The notes under the pieces: generated by a model | Database searches by the model: none | Told to the model about the DNA's origin: nothing | The model's input: only the letters and a program-made list of their open reading frames with translations | NCBI GenBank assembly: GCA_030248065.1 | Contig: JASAMV010003076.1 | Coordinates: forward strand, 1 to 64,000 | Reading direction: 5' to 3' | DNA from: Rhynchonema sp. JSB1_4 | Taxonomy: Eukaryota; Nematoda; Chromadorea; Monhysterida; Xyalidae | DNA length: 64,000 bases | Translations under genes and position numbers: made by a program | In this document: positions 1-11,213 of the stretch, piece after piece | Position numbering within the stretch: the first letter of the stretch is position 1 | Layout: each line of letters starts with the position of its first letter

Positions 1-315
1 TTAGACGGATTGTTACGTGTTTTTTCAAGATAAGGGCGCGATAGATTATCATTGAAGAACGCGGACTGGGTGCAGAAACACCAAGTTTCAGACAGTATGA
101 TTATGTTTCTATGAGTCGTACTGACATGATTTGCCGGACCTTAAATTTTCCGTCTATAATAAATCTGGCCTCCAGGAAAATTTGGAACCAAACTGTCAAT
201 CACCACATACGTATTTGGTTTTACTGCATGGCCTATGGAGGGCAGGGTAACTAGAGCACCCTGAGTGACTTGAGATTGTACCCTGCTTTCGCCGTTTAGT
301 TAGTCCTAAACTAAC

Positions 316-2074
316 CGTAAACACAATGCCATTTGCAACACAATATTGTTTGATGTCCCATGATTGAAAATATGGATTGAATTCACATTGATTCACGTGC
401 GGTTTAACGCGTGCGTACGACAACAGGGACTCGAGATCGGACACTTCGAAGTTGCTCACACCGATCGCACGGCAGCGACCTTGATGAATCAGGGCAGGGT
501 ATGTCCCAGAAACAGCAATTCTAGCAAACTGGTGTATGAAACTTATTGGTTGGATCGGCTCTGATTCAGCGCTGAGATTTGTGTCATTGATGATGTAAAA
601 CAAATTTTCACAGTGTAAAAACAAAAGGTCAATTGGTCACATGGAAACACCTTAAAGGGCGGCTGGTGTAAAGGACAGCAATATGGTAACAGGGCTGACC
701 CTTTTGAAATCTAAGAAAGTATTGCGTGACCGCAGTAGTACCGATGAGGTCTAATGTTTTATACTGGTCATGTGTGTGATAGAGTCTGAGTACTGATGAC
801 GAGGTGATTCAACGTCGTCTGTGAAAACCTGATCAAAAAACCGTTCACATGAATCAAAAGGCGCGTGCCTTGTTCGAACAACAGCTCCATCGCTCTCCAC
901 GTTTCGATCATCAACTGTTCAGCGTTGTCGTCTTGATTCATGCAATCAGGCACATAGGGACAATGGATCAAGTACAGGTCTGAAACGTCACGTTGCTTGT
1001 CAGTATGTACTATGTTGCTGTATGTGTCACACGACTTCAAGAAAACAGAACGAAAAGCGAAACCTTTTCGTGTGTAACGAAATTTCAGTTGCACAACGTA
1101 TACTCTGACAATTCTTTTGGGAGAAACTTTTCAAACGCGTTGCCTGATCCGTAAAGCGCATGATGCGTGCACTGGCTATAGCGGTCACGTGACTTCCGTA
1201 GCCAGTGCACGCATAACGAGCTTTACGGATCAGGCAACGCGGTTAAAAAGTTTCTCCCAAAATAATTGCCAGAGTATGTATGTACAGTGATGTTTTACGT
1301 ACGCTCACAACCAACTCGCAGTAGTTTTCGATGGTGAGTGGCGACGACCTGATGCGCCGCCCCGTCTGTGAAATCAGGCCGAAATGGGTCAACAAGCCAC
1401 ACGCTCAGCATTTTTCTCGAAAGTGCCATTTCTTGATTATCAACTAACCAATATAAGTGGTATTTAGTCGTGCACACGAGTTCTCGAATGCAGCGAGGGT
1501 GCTGCCGAATCCAAAGTCCATTGGCCACAGTTTGGTCACGATGAACACATGTTGACGTGGTACACCAGATCGACTGATTGATCGGGCCACATGTGGTTCG
1601 GTGCCATATCGCCTTGCCGTGTCGATTAGTCGATAGCCACAATGCGACAACGCATACGTCACTGCGTCGCAGGAATAACCGCCGGAATGGGTGGTTCCTG
1701 AAAGTTTAAAACGAAATCTGGTGTTTCATGGTTGGTCCATGTTGGCCCGCGTCAGCATTGTTGCGGGGATCGAGTGGAGGAGAGGGTAACCTTAATTGTC
1801 ATACCAACTTTGCAACGCCAGAAAAACATCAACAATTCCATTCATTGGAAAATGGTCAAGGAGCAGAGGAAAAATACGTATATTTTTCGAGAAACAGTAT
1901 GCTGGTGCTTGGAGGTACAAAACACTTAACTGAACGGACTGATGTTTCAAATACCAATATAAGTTCAGGTAAAATATACGAAGGCCGACGCAAGAGAGAC
2001 TCACCTATTCCCAACACGGGCATGAGCACGCCATTAGCAAGTCGAACGTGGTGCACATCGTCGTCGGTGAGCAT
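316..2074 (-). CDS. Aldo-keto reductase, 3' end beyond the window
   Basis: NADPH-dependent aldehyde/ketone reductase of the AKR superfamily. Four in-phase exons are visible on the minus strand: 2005-2074, 1449-1697, 869-979 and 316-479 (198 codons of about 320). The start ATG at 2072-2074 opens onto VRLANGVLMPVLGIG, the usual AKR N-terminus. The catalytic tetrad can be read: Asp and Tyr in LIDTARRYG, Lys in VTKLW, His in LIHCP. AIGVSNF follows in the fourth exon. The C-terminal exons (after VNQCEFNPYF) must lie left of base 1. The donor of exon 3 reads AAG|GCACGC, so that intron looks like a GC-AG intron. Intron 2 (980-1448) carries a foldback element. The exact AKR subfamily cannot be assigned. 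The family is certain; exon 4 acceptor choice is inferred from phase. Confidence 0.87.
1097..1283. repeat. Foldback (long terminal inverted repeat) element in AKR intron 2
   Basis: A nearly perfect hairpin. The left arm runs from ATACTCTGACAATTCTTTTG through CGCGTTGCCTGATCCGTAAAGC to TGCGTGCACTGGCTA. The right arm is its reverse complement with a few substitutions, and the centre is near 1189. Arms are about 85 bases with a very short loop, which is typical of a miniature inverted-repeat transposable element (MITE). No target-site duplication could be assigned. Confidence 0.8.
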
Positions 2075-3806
2075 TATCGATCAGAGTATTTGAAAGTTTT
2101 TGATGTCGAGTTTCTGAAGAAAAAGAAAAATTTACCTTGATCCTGATTTCCTGTCCAAGGCAGTGTTGCGGCCTGTCCATAACTTTACGATATTTTCACA
2201 GAGTGTTAGAATTGTCAAACCCAGCACACTGGCTTATTCTAAGATCGGCGACGCAAGTCTTCGGCACTGTCCGTCCACGCATTGCATATGTATATTCTTG
2301 CGTTCATATTGACCGGCTGCATTGTGTCGAGCCCAAGTGCCGACGACTCGTGTCAACTACATTAGAATTAGCCAACACATTTGGATGCAAAGCGATAGCA
2401 ACATGGTAACCAACGCTGTGCACGTGCGTCAAAAAGAGATACCCAGACATGAAAGTGCACAGACAGCAGCAGCAGCAGCAGCAGCAGATTGCAAAATCAA
2501 GCGAAATATTGGCATCATCAAAAGTGGTGGCACATTTTTATCTGTCGTCTGAAAGACACATAAGCGATTGATGTGCAATCAAGTGACAGTTAAGTCAATG
2601 CCAAATTTGCATAACGAGCTGCTGTTGCCGAAAACGCCGGTGCCAGTAATAAAATGAAATACAGTGTGTGCGTTTATTTCTTACAAAAGCGCTTTACAGA
2701 CAGTGGAACGGCGCCAAGGTTTTTACCTGTCTGGTGTGGCAGCGACCATATTTTAAGAGTGACATACAGTTTAATTTAAAGCAAAAAATGCTCAGCAAAC
2801 TCGATGAAACTATTCCATTTATTCTAATAATGCCGTCTTGCCAGACAGAAAAACCTGTTTTTGAACGTTGCATGGCTTGGTAACCCATAGTTTTCTGCGG
2901 AAATAATTTCACAAAATTCAGTTTATCGAACATGGGTAAGTGACTAAAAGATTTCGGAAAAGATGTGAAACGCGAATGAGTCACAAAAGCACACACGCAC
3001 ACGTGACCAAACGTGCACGTGGTTAAAACTATAACTCGAATCGATTGACCGTAAAACTGTGGGCGTGTGACGCACTACACGTGCAAAACACGTGTGCACA
3101 AATAACATGGAGAGCTCATGGAGAAAGAGACTTTGATAAAAATGTCACGAGAACGGACAACAATCCATCCCATACGAAGCTTCTAGAACATTCTGAAAAA
3201 AATGCGCTGGACACTAAGATCAGAACGAATGTCCAGGCAAGGTCGTAAAACGGTAAGGAATACGAACCTAATGTTGGAACAGCGAAGAGGGCACACACAG
3301 AGGTATACCTACACATTGCACAGTAGCAGCTTGTTTGCTGACGTGTGGCTGTGTGGGGCAGGCACAAGTCAAGCCAGACAGCTGAAGCTGGGATCATTTC
3401 ATAGAGCCACATCTGTGGCATCTACCCAAAATCGGTCATATCTCGCAGGAGCACTGCAACGCGACAAGTTCACGTTCTGCGCGTCACGTGCTTTTTTTGT
3501 GAAATTTGGCAGCTCCAAAACATTCTTGTTGTTTTCAGATTGAAAAAAGAAAGTTCGAAAAAGCTCATCATCACGTGGTGTGGCAGGTGTCTCACTCGTT
3601 CTCTCAAAACCGAAAGAGAAAGTTCAACACAGCTGACGTTTTTGGTCAGCGCCGGTATCCACAGGCAAATTGGATGCCGCACCATAACGACAGCCACTCT
3701 GCGAAGCACAGGAGAAAAGATTTTATACCAACTGTATAGTATTCTATCACATTAAAAAACAATTCAATAATAAATGAACGAGTATGCGTGTATACATGAC
3801 ATGCGT
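2075..3806. other. Intergenic, no gene recognised
   Basis: This is the space between the AKR start codon and the kelch-gene stop. It holds a short (CAG)8 run at 2464-2487. The open frames here are short and show no family resemblance, and no splice-consistent gene was found. The AKR promoter should lie in the right part relative to 2074, but no core motif could be named. Confidence 0.5.
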
Positions 3807-5903
3807 TCAATGGAGTGAGATGACATTGTAACCGACACATTCAAGCGGCAGGGGGTGATCACTCAACAACAAGGATCGATTCTTGAAAATGTCGATTTCT
3901 TCCGGTGGCGATATGATGTCATCGCGATAACTGAATGCGCCGAACAAATAGACGCGGTGGTCGTATTCGGCTGAAAATATTACAGGATGGGAACTTTTCT
4001 CCAATTTGATGGACGTGTGCCGCGCTTGCGTATGTGTAACAGCACCAGGGGCTCAGGCTCTTTTGGTCAAAGAGGCCCCTGAAATTGGCACCATTTAGGA
4101 GACAAGAAGGAAAAGGACCCCTAAATAGCAAGATTTTCACTCTAAGTGCACTTGAAAGATCCAAAAAGGAGTTGTGTTTCATACACTTTTAGACCAATAA
4201 AATCTGTTGTGATTTGCGCTTATTATTGCGCTGATTATTTCTCGCGCTCATTTGAAGCTGTTTGATTTGACGATATGATTTGGCGACTTGACTTGGCGAC
4301 AGTACTGTTAGCCTGTATTTCCCGCTGCAAATCGACTGTTTCCAAAGGAAACGAGTTAGAAAGCGGGAAATGATGCCATTTCCCGCGGAATCTTACAATT
4401 AAACCGATCCCAGCGAGTTTTTTCCGTGGCCACTGACCCAAATGTGGTTGTATGCGTTCCCTCGACAGGTTCATCAGTCGTCGCCACGTCTTCGTATGCG
4501 GACTATATATCTCGCAACACGCCTCTGATTTGGCTGAATTGACTTTCGAATAATCCCGAAAACCACCGCAGGCAAGAATGTGACCCTGAATGGGCAAGGC
4601 CGCCACTGAACTTCGACCCTGAAGACGAAGGCGACTTGCACGTATTTCAAGGCAGTTTCAGGAAATGCAAAACGGCCGAACTGACATGCAACATGGAGGG
4701 GCCACGATGCCATTTATTGTCCTCCGGTTTGTAGATGATCATATCGTTGTAGAAACCGCCCTTGTGCGGATCGCCGTTCCAACCTACCAATTACAAGCGA
4801 TGAATGTTATAAAATTATGAGCTTTCGCCCGGCAAACTCGTTGTCTTTCCTGACCTCCGATCACATACATGTTGTCGTTGAGTACGGCAGCGGCGTGATA
4901 GTACCGTCCAGTGGGCATGTCGGCGATGTTGGTCCAACGGCCGGTCACCCGACTGTATCTGCAACATGATCAGCCCGATGTCAAACTTGGTGATCCGTGT
5001 GGTCCGGTCTTGCTACAGTCACGTGGCTTTTTCAATAACGATGTTTTCAGATCTACGGATACTTTAAAAAACTGCAACATTTTTTGTTAATCACTATCAC
5101 TGGGAACAATCCTTACGCTGGTGGACATTGGGGGCCTCATTGAATGTCGTGATATCCTCAATACAAAAAGACAAGCGAGCAAAACAAGCGGACCGAACAC
5201 CGTGTTTGATGTATGTACATATGTCTGGCAGCTGAAACCATTCTGACCTGATGCTTCCTCAATGTTGACCATGCACCAAGATGCAAATGTTCTGCCAATT
5301 TCAAACAGTGCACCAACTTTTCGCAAGTGTCCAAGACAGGCGATCGATTCTGTAGCACCACAAAGTCGCCCCACCCTCCGCACACAATCACCTGGTCTTG
5401 CAACACCACCGCTGAATGACCGTAACGCGCATCGGTCAGGTTGGCGATCATACTGGTGTTCTGATTGAGTGTGTCGATAATCTGCGTGTTGTAGTGCCGA
5501 AATCGGTTTATTTTACAAATTCAACTAACCGAGCAGGCTGGCTAACTAAACATTGTTAGTATTATCCCAATTAAAAAGCAAGTGCGCAGGGTCCAGCTTG
5601 AGCGATTACATGAATTCGTACGCGTCTGTGGGCAGAATGAATCGAACCGATTCCCAAAACCGGTCCAAGAAACATCATCAAATTTTTCATATGTACCTGA
5701 ACTTGATTGGCGGCCAATCCCGATACCACATCGCGGCCACCTATCACCATGATGTACCCATCGACGAATACCACCGCCGGACTGGCCCCGAGCATCAGAT
5801 CAGGTATGCCGACCGTCCTGGTGGCAGTTTGGTTGAATGGCAGGTACAGTTGACAAACGAGACAGTAGCCGCCAATCAGCAGGATGCCTGTTGAGTCTGG
5901 CAT
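3807..5903 (-). CDS. Kelch-repeat (beta-propeller) protein
   Basis: Six kelch blades can be read in order: GILLIGGY, VVFVDGYIMVIGG, HSAVVLQDQVIVCGG, AAAVLNDNMYVIGG, VAALPIQGHILACGG and EYDHRVYLFGAF. Supported minus-strand exons are 5697-5903 (from ATG 5901-5903), 5248-5481, 4855-4958, 4686-4783, 4438-4618 and 3807-3970 (stop 3807-3809). All joins are in phase except the link between 5248-5481 and 4855-4958. A short exon near 5109-5148 (containing FNEAPNVHQ) probably lies there, but its boundaries do not close in any frame I tried. No BTB or BACK domain is visible upstream, so the protein may be a stand-alone propeller, or its 5' exons lie beyond 5903. Kelch propellers usually bind proteins as scaffolds or ubiquitin-ligase adaptors; the partner is unknown. 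Confidence 0.75.
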
Positions 5904-6504
5904 GGTTGGCGACCAATCAATGCAATATATCGATGTCAGCAGAATGCGTGTGCGAAGTGTAACACTTTTGCAACGAGTAAAAATGACTAGGAAAAGTATA
6001 AAAGTAGTTGCATGAGTGAATGAGCAAGTCACACCTGGCCATATTGAGGTAATAATGATGATAACCTCGTTCGTTGCACATGTGCATGCGGCAATTAGGC
6101 AAGGTTGAGGTGAGGAGTGAGTTGAACAAAACAATTGCATCACCTATAAATCAGACAGCACGTGTTTTTGCCAACAGATGCATAAGTTCTCGTTTCGTTA
6201 CTATTTCAACTGCGTGCCACGCCATTTACGTTCATCTCGCCCTAGTTTTTCAAAAAGCGCAAGGTTTGGAAATCATAACAATTGTGAAGAATAGATACAA
6301 GTGTCAATGATGAAGAAAGTTACCCGGGCACGGACATTGGGATACTGGTATGGTATTCAGTCGTTAGGGCTGGGGCTGCTGTCAGCCGTCCAAGTCCATG
6401 TTTTGATCTGATTTAGCAGACGGGCGATCCACTGATGTTGCCGCTGTTGACTGGCGCACGCGCACCGCACACGTTCACTGTCATTAATCAACTGAAAACA
6501 GTCC

Positions 6505-6905
6505 CGTGCCGGGAAGACTGATTATAAATAACCCGGATAAAGCTGATAACCCTGATAAAGCTGATAAACCAGACTCAGCTGCGTTGGGGGAAGACTGCTT
6601 ACAAATACCCGAATCGATAGTGGGACGGTTCTTTCCCAGTGATCGTCCCCATTGGATGCAGCTGTTTTGTAATTGTAACGACCGCGCGTAACGTTTCACG
6701 TCAATGATTACCTCGCTGATCTACAGGCCTGCGATGTTTCATTTGACTCAGGTGGACGGAGCCCGAGCCTAAGCTTTAGCCAAGTGAAACATCACAGACA
6801 CTACAAACTCGAGATAGTCAATGACGTGAAACATTAGTGCCCAACTGCTATTTACTGCTGCATTCAATTGAGACCAGACCCCAACGCCAGCTCGTGCTTC
6901 ACGAA
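6505..6905. repeat. Dispersed repeat, copy 1 (unoccupied form)
   Basis: This segment matches 14223-15062 in order and orientation: GGGAAGACTG, AAGCTGATAAACC, TAGTGGGACG, GATGCAGCTG, GACCGCGCGTAA, TTTCACGTCAATGATTA, CAAGTGAAACATCACAGACA. Copy 1 runs straight through GCGCGTAACGTTTCACG, where copy 2 carries a 242-base insertion. Internal pairs such as GATGTTTCA and TGAAACATC face each other, so the repeat itself has a foldback character. Confidence 0.75.
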
Positions 6906-8012
6906 ACAGCCCAGTATAGCATCGAAACTTGAAGGCCATCTCAAAGCACGACACTGCCTGTGACACTTTGATCCTCGTTAGGCACATTAGAGTACACCGC
7001 TCGGTATCTTGCCCTTTTTTCTCTCCCTCAGAATTAGCACTGTGCCGGGCCGATGGAGCCCAATCACCACTTCATTGCGCCTTTCAAAATTGGTGAATTG
7101 AATTAGAAATTGGTCGAAGTCAAGCTACATCCAACCGATCTCTTGCCATTCATTGTTGCGCTTGGCGCGGCATAGGTGTACTTATAGCGAAAACTTTCCA
7201 ACAAAACATGATAAGTGTATCCAAACAACATGGTCCATGTTATGACCAAAATGAAGAGAGGTAAAGTGATGAAAACAATGAGTCTATTGAGAAAAATTAC
7301 CAGTTCACTTTTTTTTTATTTCTGAGCTCCATCAGCATAGGTTTGCTACAAAGGAGGGATCACAGCATACAGTAATCCAAATGACTGACAATTTAGTGCT
7401 CAGCGATTTCTCCTAAGTCACCCTGAGGCCCGAATCACTTATCACCGTCAGCAACAGAATCGCAGTCAATCTCAAGAAGCCATGACTCTGTTCAAGTGCG
7501 CTCCTGTCGCTCCACATTCAAATTGCTTTGAAGCTTCGGTTCGGGCCATGAAGGGTCCGGTGCGGCAGGCAACCATGTTTGCGCGGCGAGGTGGTCACTT
7601 TTGCTGCGATTTTCTCAGACTTATCTGTTGTTCAGCTGCGTGGGAGGCTGTTGTTCTATTTTTTGTAGCTTGTAGGCCATCGGTTTTGTAAAGTCACGTC
7701 TGCCAATGAAGCGCTTGTGCTCTTGTTGTTGAATCAAGGAATAATAACGTTGTTTGCTGTTGTTTTGAAAGTGGAATGGTCATATCCGGATCAGTTTGGG
7801 ATTGGGTATGGTGATGCTGACTAGTGAAAGCAAATAAAGTTGGCAAAATCCAGAGTTTTTCGTCAGTGCAAAACCAGAATCAGTTTTCATCACTCACCAG
7901 TTCACTTCATTTTCCATAGATCAACATTTTCCACCGTTTCAATTACAATAATTTGTGAAAAACTTCTCTCTGAACCGCTCATCATCGTGTCGCACCATTA
8001 CCCAATGAGATA

Positions 8013-8206
8013 TGATGGTGTTCCTATCAAATACACGTCGAACACCAATTTTGTGTACAAAACATAGGGAGATATGGTGTTCCTATCAAATACACGTCGA
8101 ACACCATTTTTGTGTACAAAACATAGGGAGATATGGTGTTCCTATCAAATACACGTCGAACACCATTTTTGTGTACAAAACATAGGGAGATATGGTGTTC
8201 CTATGC
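8013..8206. repeat. 59-base tandem repeat, about 3.3 copies
   Basis: GATATGGTGTTCCTATCAAA recurs at 8071, 8130 and 8189, exactly 59 bases apart, with a diverged first unit from about 8013. Each unit also contains TACACGTCGAACACCA and TTGTGTACAAAACATAGG. The three inner units are almost identical, so the expansion is recent. Confidence 0.9.
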
Positions 8207-9906
8207 TTATACACGCAAAACCCCCGTTGGTATCCTGGCCGTTTGGTTCTTGGCTGACCACGTGATGATGAAGAAATTGATCCAGCACAGAATTTTCAGA
8301 TTTACTAACAACTATACGAATATACGATGTAAACGCAAAATTAATGCATTGAATTTCAGCCGTCTTCCCTTCGTTATGTTTCATTTTTTATGGTCAGCAG
8401 GATAAAATACATATACATACTGTAGCTTTATTTCAATGTGCTCACACATCATCGTGTGGGGCTGCTGAAATAATATAATCCGCTCAACTGTCATGGATAA
8501 ACTGAGCACCAAAACCCGAAGACATTTCTTAATTTTGCTCTTTTTTACAGAATGTCTAAAGAGAACTAAACTTCAAGAGCTCGTCGATGGCATCATTCCA
8601 TGATCCACGTCGACATCGATGGTCAACAGTTGCAAATCGGTCACCAAAGTTAAAGCTGGCCAAGGAGGATTGCTATCGTGCCGCTTGCTAGTTGCCTGCT
8701 TTCCGCTGAACATTTAGTCTGGTTGGTTGACTTCGCTATTTGACTTCATAGGCTAGATAAACGCTGCATTGCAACCTCTCACATGCTTGCATGCACCAGC
8801 TTTAGAAGGAATCTTTTCAGAAGTCTCAAAAGATGGTTCGTTGTTCGTTTTACTTCCAAGAAGATGGCAAAGCCTGCACGTCACAGTGAACTTATCGAAG
8901 TTTTGATGCCTGTGCGATTTCGTCTGTTTTCATAAACGGACAAACCATCTGACACAATGCATTTTTTATCCAACCTTCCACCCACCCAATGCATAGATCT
9001 CCTATTCTGTGCTCAAGTTGTTTCTGCAATATAATCAAGTAGTCAAACACTTTTTCTTTGCTCGGGTGCTTCTAACGGTTTGATCATGAAAATGTTATTT
9101 CATTCAAATAAAGCTGCAGTGGCTGAATATATGCCCGTGACTATTACCATGTGTTAAACGTTGACCTGCGCATAGGCGATACCGGAGAAGTACGATTAAG
9201 CCACCCCACCGAGTAAAGGCCTGTTTATACTCTGACTGCCCGGCAGTAGCAGTCAAAAATTTGTGACTGCCCGTTCGGTCAGCTCATTAACAGAGCAAGA
9301 ACAGTAGACGGCAGGCAGCGGTCAACGGACACAGTGGAACAGGCAATCACTACAAGCAATAACTGCCTTGCCGGGCACTTCTGCGTGGTTGTGACTTCTC
9401 CGGATTTTGACTTCTACTTCCCGGAGGTCAGAAGTATAAATCGACCTTAATCCTGCAACATAATCCCGGGATTGACATTGAACAACACACTTGCGGCTTG
9501 GAATTTTTCCGAATAAGCCCACCGGGGCTCTTTGGAATAAATTTTTTATTAAAAATCTCAAACGGACATATTCGAAATGAGCCACCCGGGGCTTAATCAT
9601 CGATATTCTTTCGGTGTTCAATACCAATGTAACTGGCTGGTGCAAGTCATCGTTGTGAAACATCAAACAGCTGAATCGAGATCGAGCGCTCTTGTTTATG
9701 CTGTTTTTAGCCGTTGCTGATCCGCTAATACGCTTGCATTGCGTCGCAATTTCTTTTCAAAGAGAAAACGGCGGTGGAACGGAGCACAGCGTCATCCGTC
9801 AGCGATATGTTCAGTGCTGTGCCGCGTCCAAAGGTTTATTTTGTTGTTTGGCGGGTTATTATCAATGGATGGTATCAAAATTCTTGACCTGGGGAACAAG
9901 TTTTAG

Positions 9907-10860
9907 GTCGATGTCAGAACCTACAGAGATACCCAGGTCACCAAGGCAAACCCAGTCCTATTCACCAAGTTTGATGTCGCCAATGACTCTAAATCTGCCA
10001 CTTTTGTGTGAATCAGAGACAATGCTTATGCAACACCCAGGTTGTGGACTTCATACAGTGTGGGCATTCGACAAACTTGAACGTAGCAAATCGTTCGCAC
10101 CACAATTGTGCGCCGTTGGGTTGGAACAGACTGGACCGGATATCAGTCAGTTCAAAGGCTTGGTTCTTGTTTAATCAATCATCAATCCGACTTTGCATTC
10201 GCCAGCGACTTTTGGCATGAAGGACCTTTCGATATATTCTGATGACACTAATTTTGACCAGCGTAGAAGTCGTCCGTAGCTGATAAAAACACGATACCTG
10301 AGTTTGTTACAAATACTTTCATCCAACGTTGACATTGTACGTTCACACACAGACGCGACCTTTCGTCACCAAGCGGCCGATCATGAGTACCGTCATATGA
10401 TATGGGCATTCGTGTCCGATTTGTGCGCGCACGCAGCACGATACCCCGCGATCACCGCTGACCAGTGTGTGCACAGGGTGTTCTGTGAATTCGACTGGTA
10501 TGATGATGAGAGCAAACGGGTGGATTGCGTGGGTATATGCTCACCCACGCTGGGTGTGCACATCGTGTGTTGCGGTTGTCTGGTCTGGCTGTCAAGCCAA
10601 CTAATATTCCAACTTCATAACCACCCAGGTTGCACCGATCAAACGGTTGCAGTGACGCACGAGCCAAACAAGTGTCGCGCAAGCAGTTGGATGAATTAAA
10701 TAGATTGTTGTTGATGCACGCCTATGAGCTGGAATCAGGCTGGGCCGATTATGACAAACATGAACAGCTGATGAGCTCTGTATGGCGCTATTGGATGAAG
10801 CTATTGATCTCATATTGGCACATAGGTCTGTTGCTTGATTTGTTGATTATATATTCGTGA
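9907..10860 (+). CDS. Hypothetical plus-strand gene, tentative exons
   Basis: Unrecognised protein. Candidate exons: 9907-10005 (acceptor GTTTTAG, coding DVRTYRDTQVTKANP and FTKFDVANDSK), 10041-10157 (VVDFIQCGHSTNLNV), a segment ending at donor GTATGATG near 10497 (HAARYPAITADQCV, VFCEFD), and 10653-10860 (SRKQLDELNRLLLMHAYELE, GWADYDKHEQL). The last exon ends in TGA and is followed by AATAAA at 10908-10913, which supports a plus-strand transcript end. It converges on the minus-strand gene ending at 11214. The exon chain does not close completely in phase between 10157 and 10653. The composition looks coding, but no domain is recognised. Confidence 0.33.
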
Positions 10861-11213
10861 TGCACGATTTTGACCAAGAACCTCAGCTGAGTCAGTTTAT
10901 TTTTTCGAATAAAGATAGGGGACGCGAACGGCAATTTGCAATAGTCATCATAGATGTACCTATCAAGTGGTTTTTAACTGCATCACAATAGCATCACCGG
11001 CAAATACCTCACATTTTACGTGTTGAAAAAAATCTGTGCACTACAGAATGTGCGGCAGAAATACAAGTCCATTTACCTTACGCACAATATATCCGGGTCC
11101 AGATTAAAAAGAAAGAAACCAAAAATATCGATGTTTTACATATCGAACAACGTTGTGGTACAGAAAACACAACAGACTAAATGAAACGTCACTGGATGGG
11201 GAGGTACTGTTTT

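Larger units (their letters stand above)
5904..9906. other. Long non-coding stretch with repeats
   Basis: About 4 kb with no gene I can support. It contains one copy of a dispersed repeat (6505-6905), a 59-base tandem repeat (about 8013-8206), and a motif shared with 21.0 and 60.0 kb (a CTGTTTTCATAAACGG-like string near 8930). 5' exons of the kelch gene could be here but none was identified. Confidence 0.45.

Noticed and set aside
8013..8206. CRISPR-like repeat array
   Set aside because: The units are contiguous with no distinct spacers, and the genome is eukaryotic; it is a simple tandem repeat.
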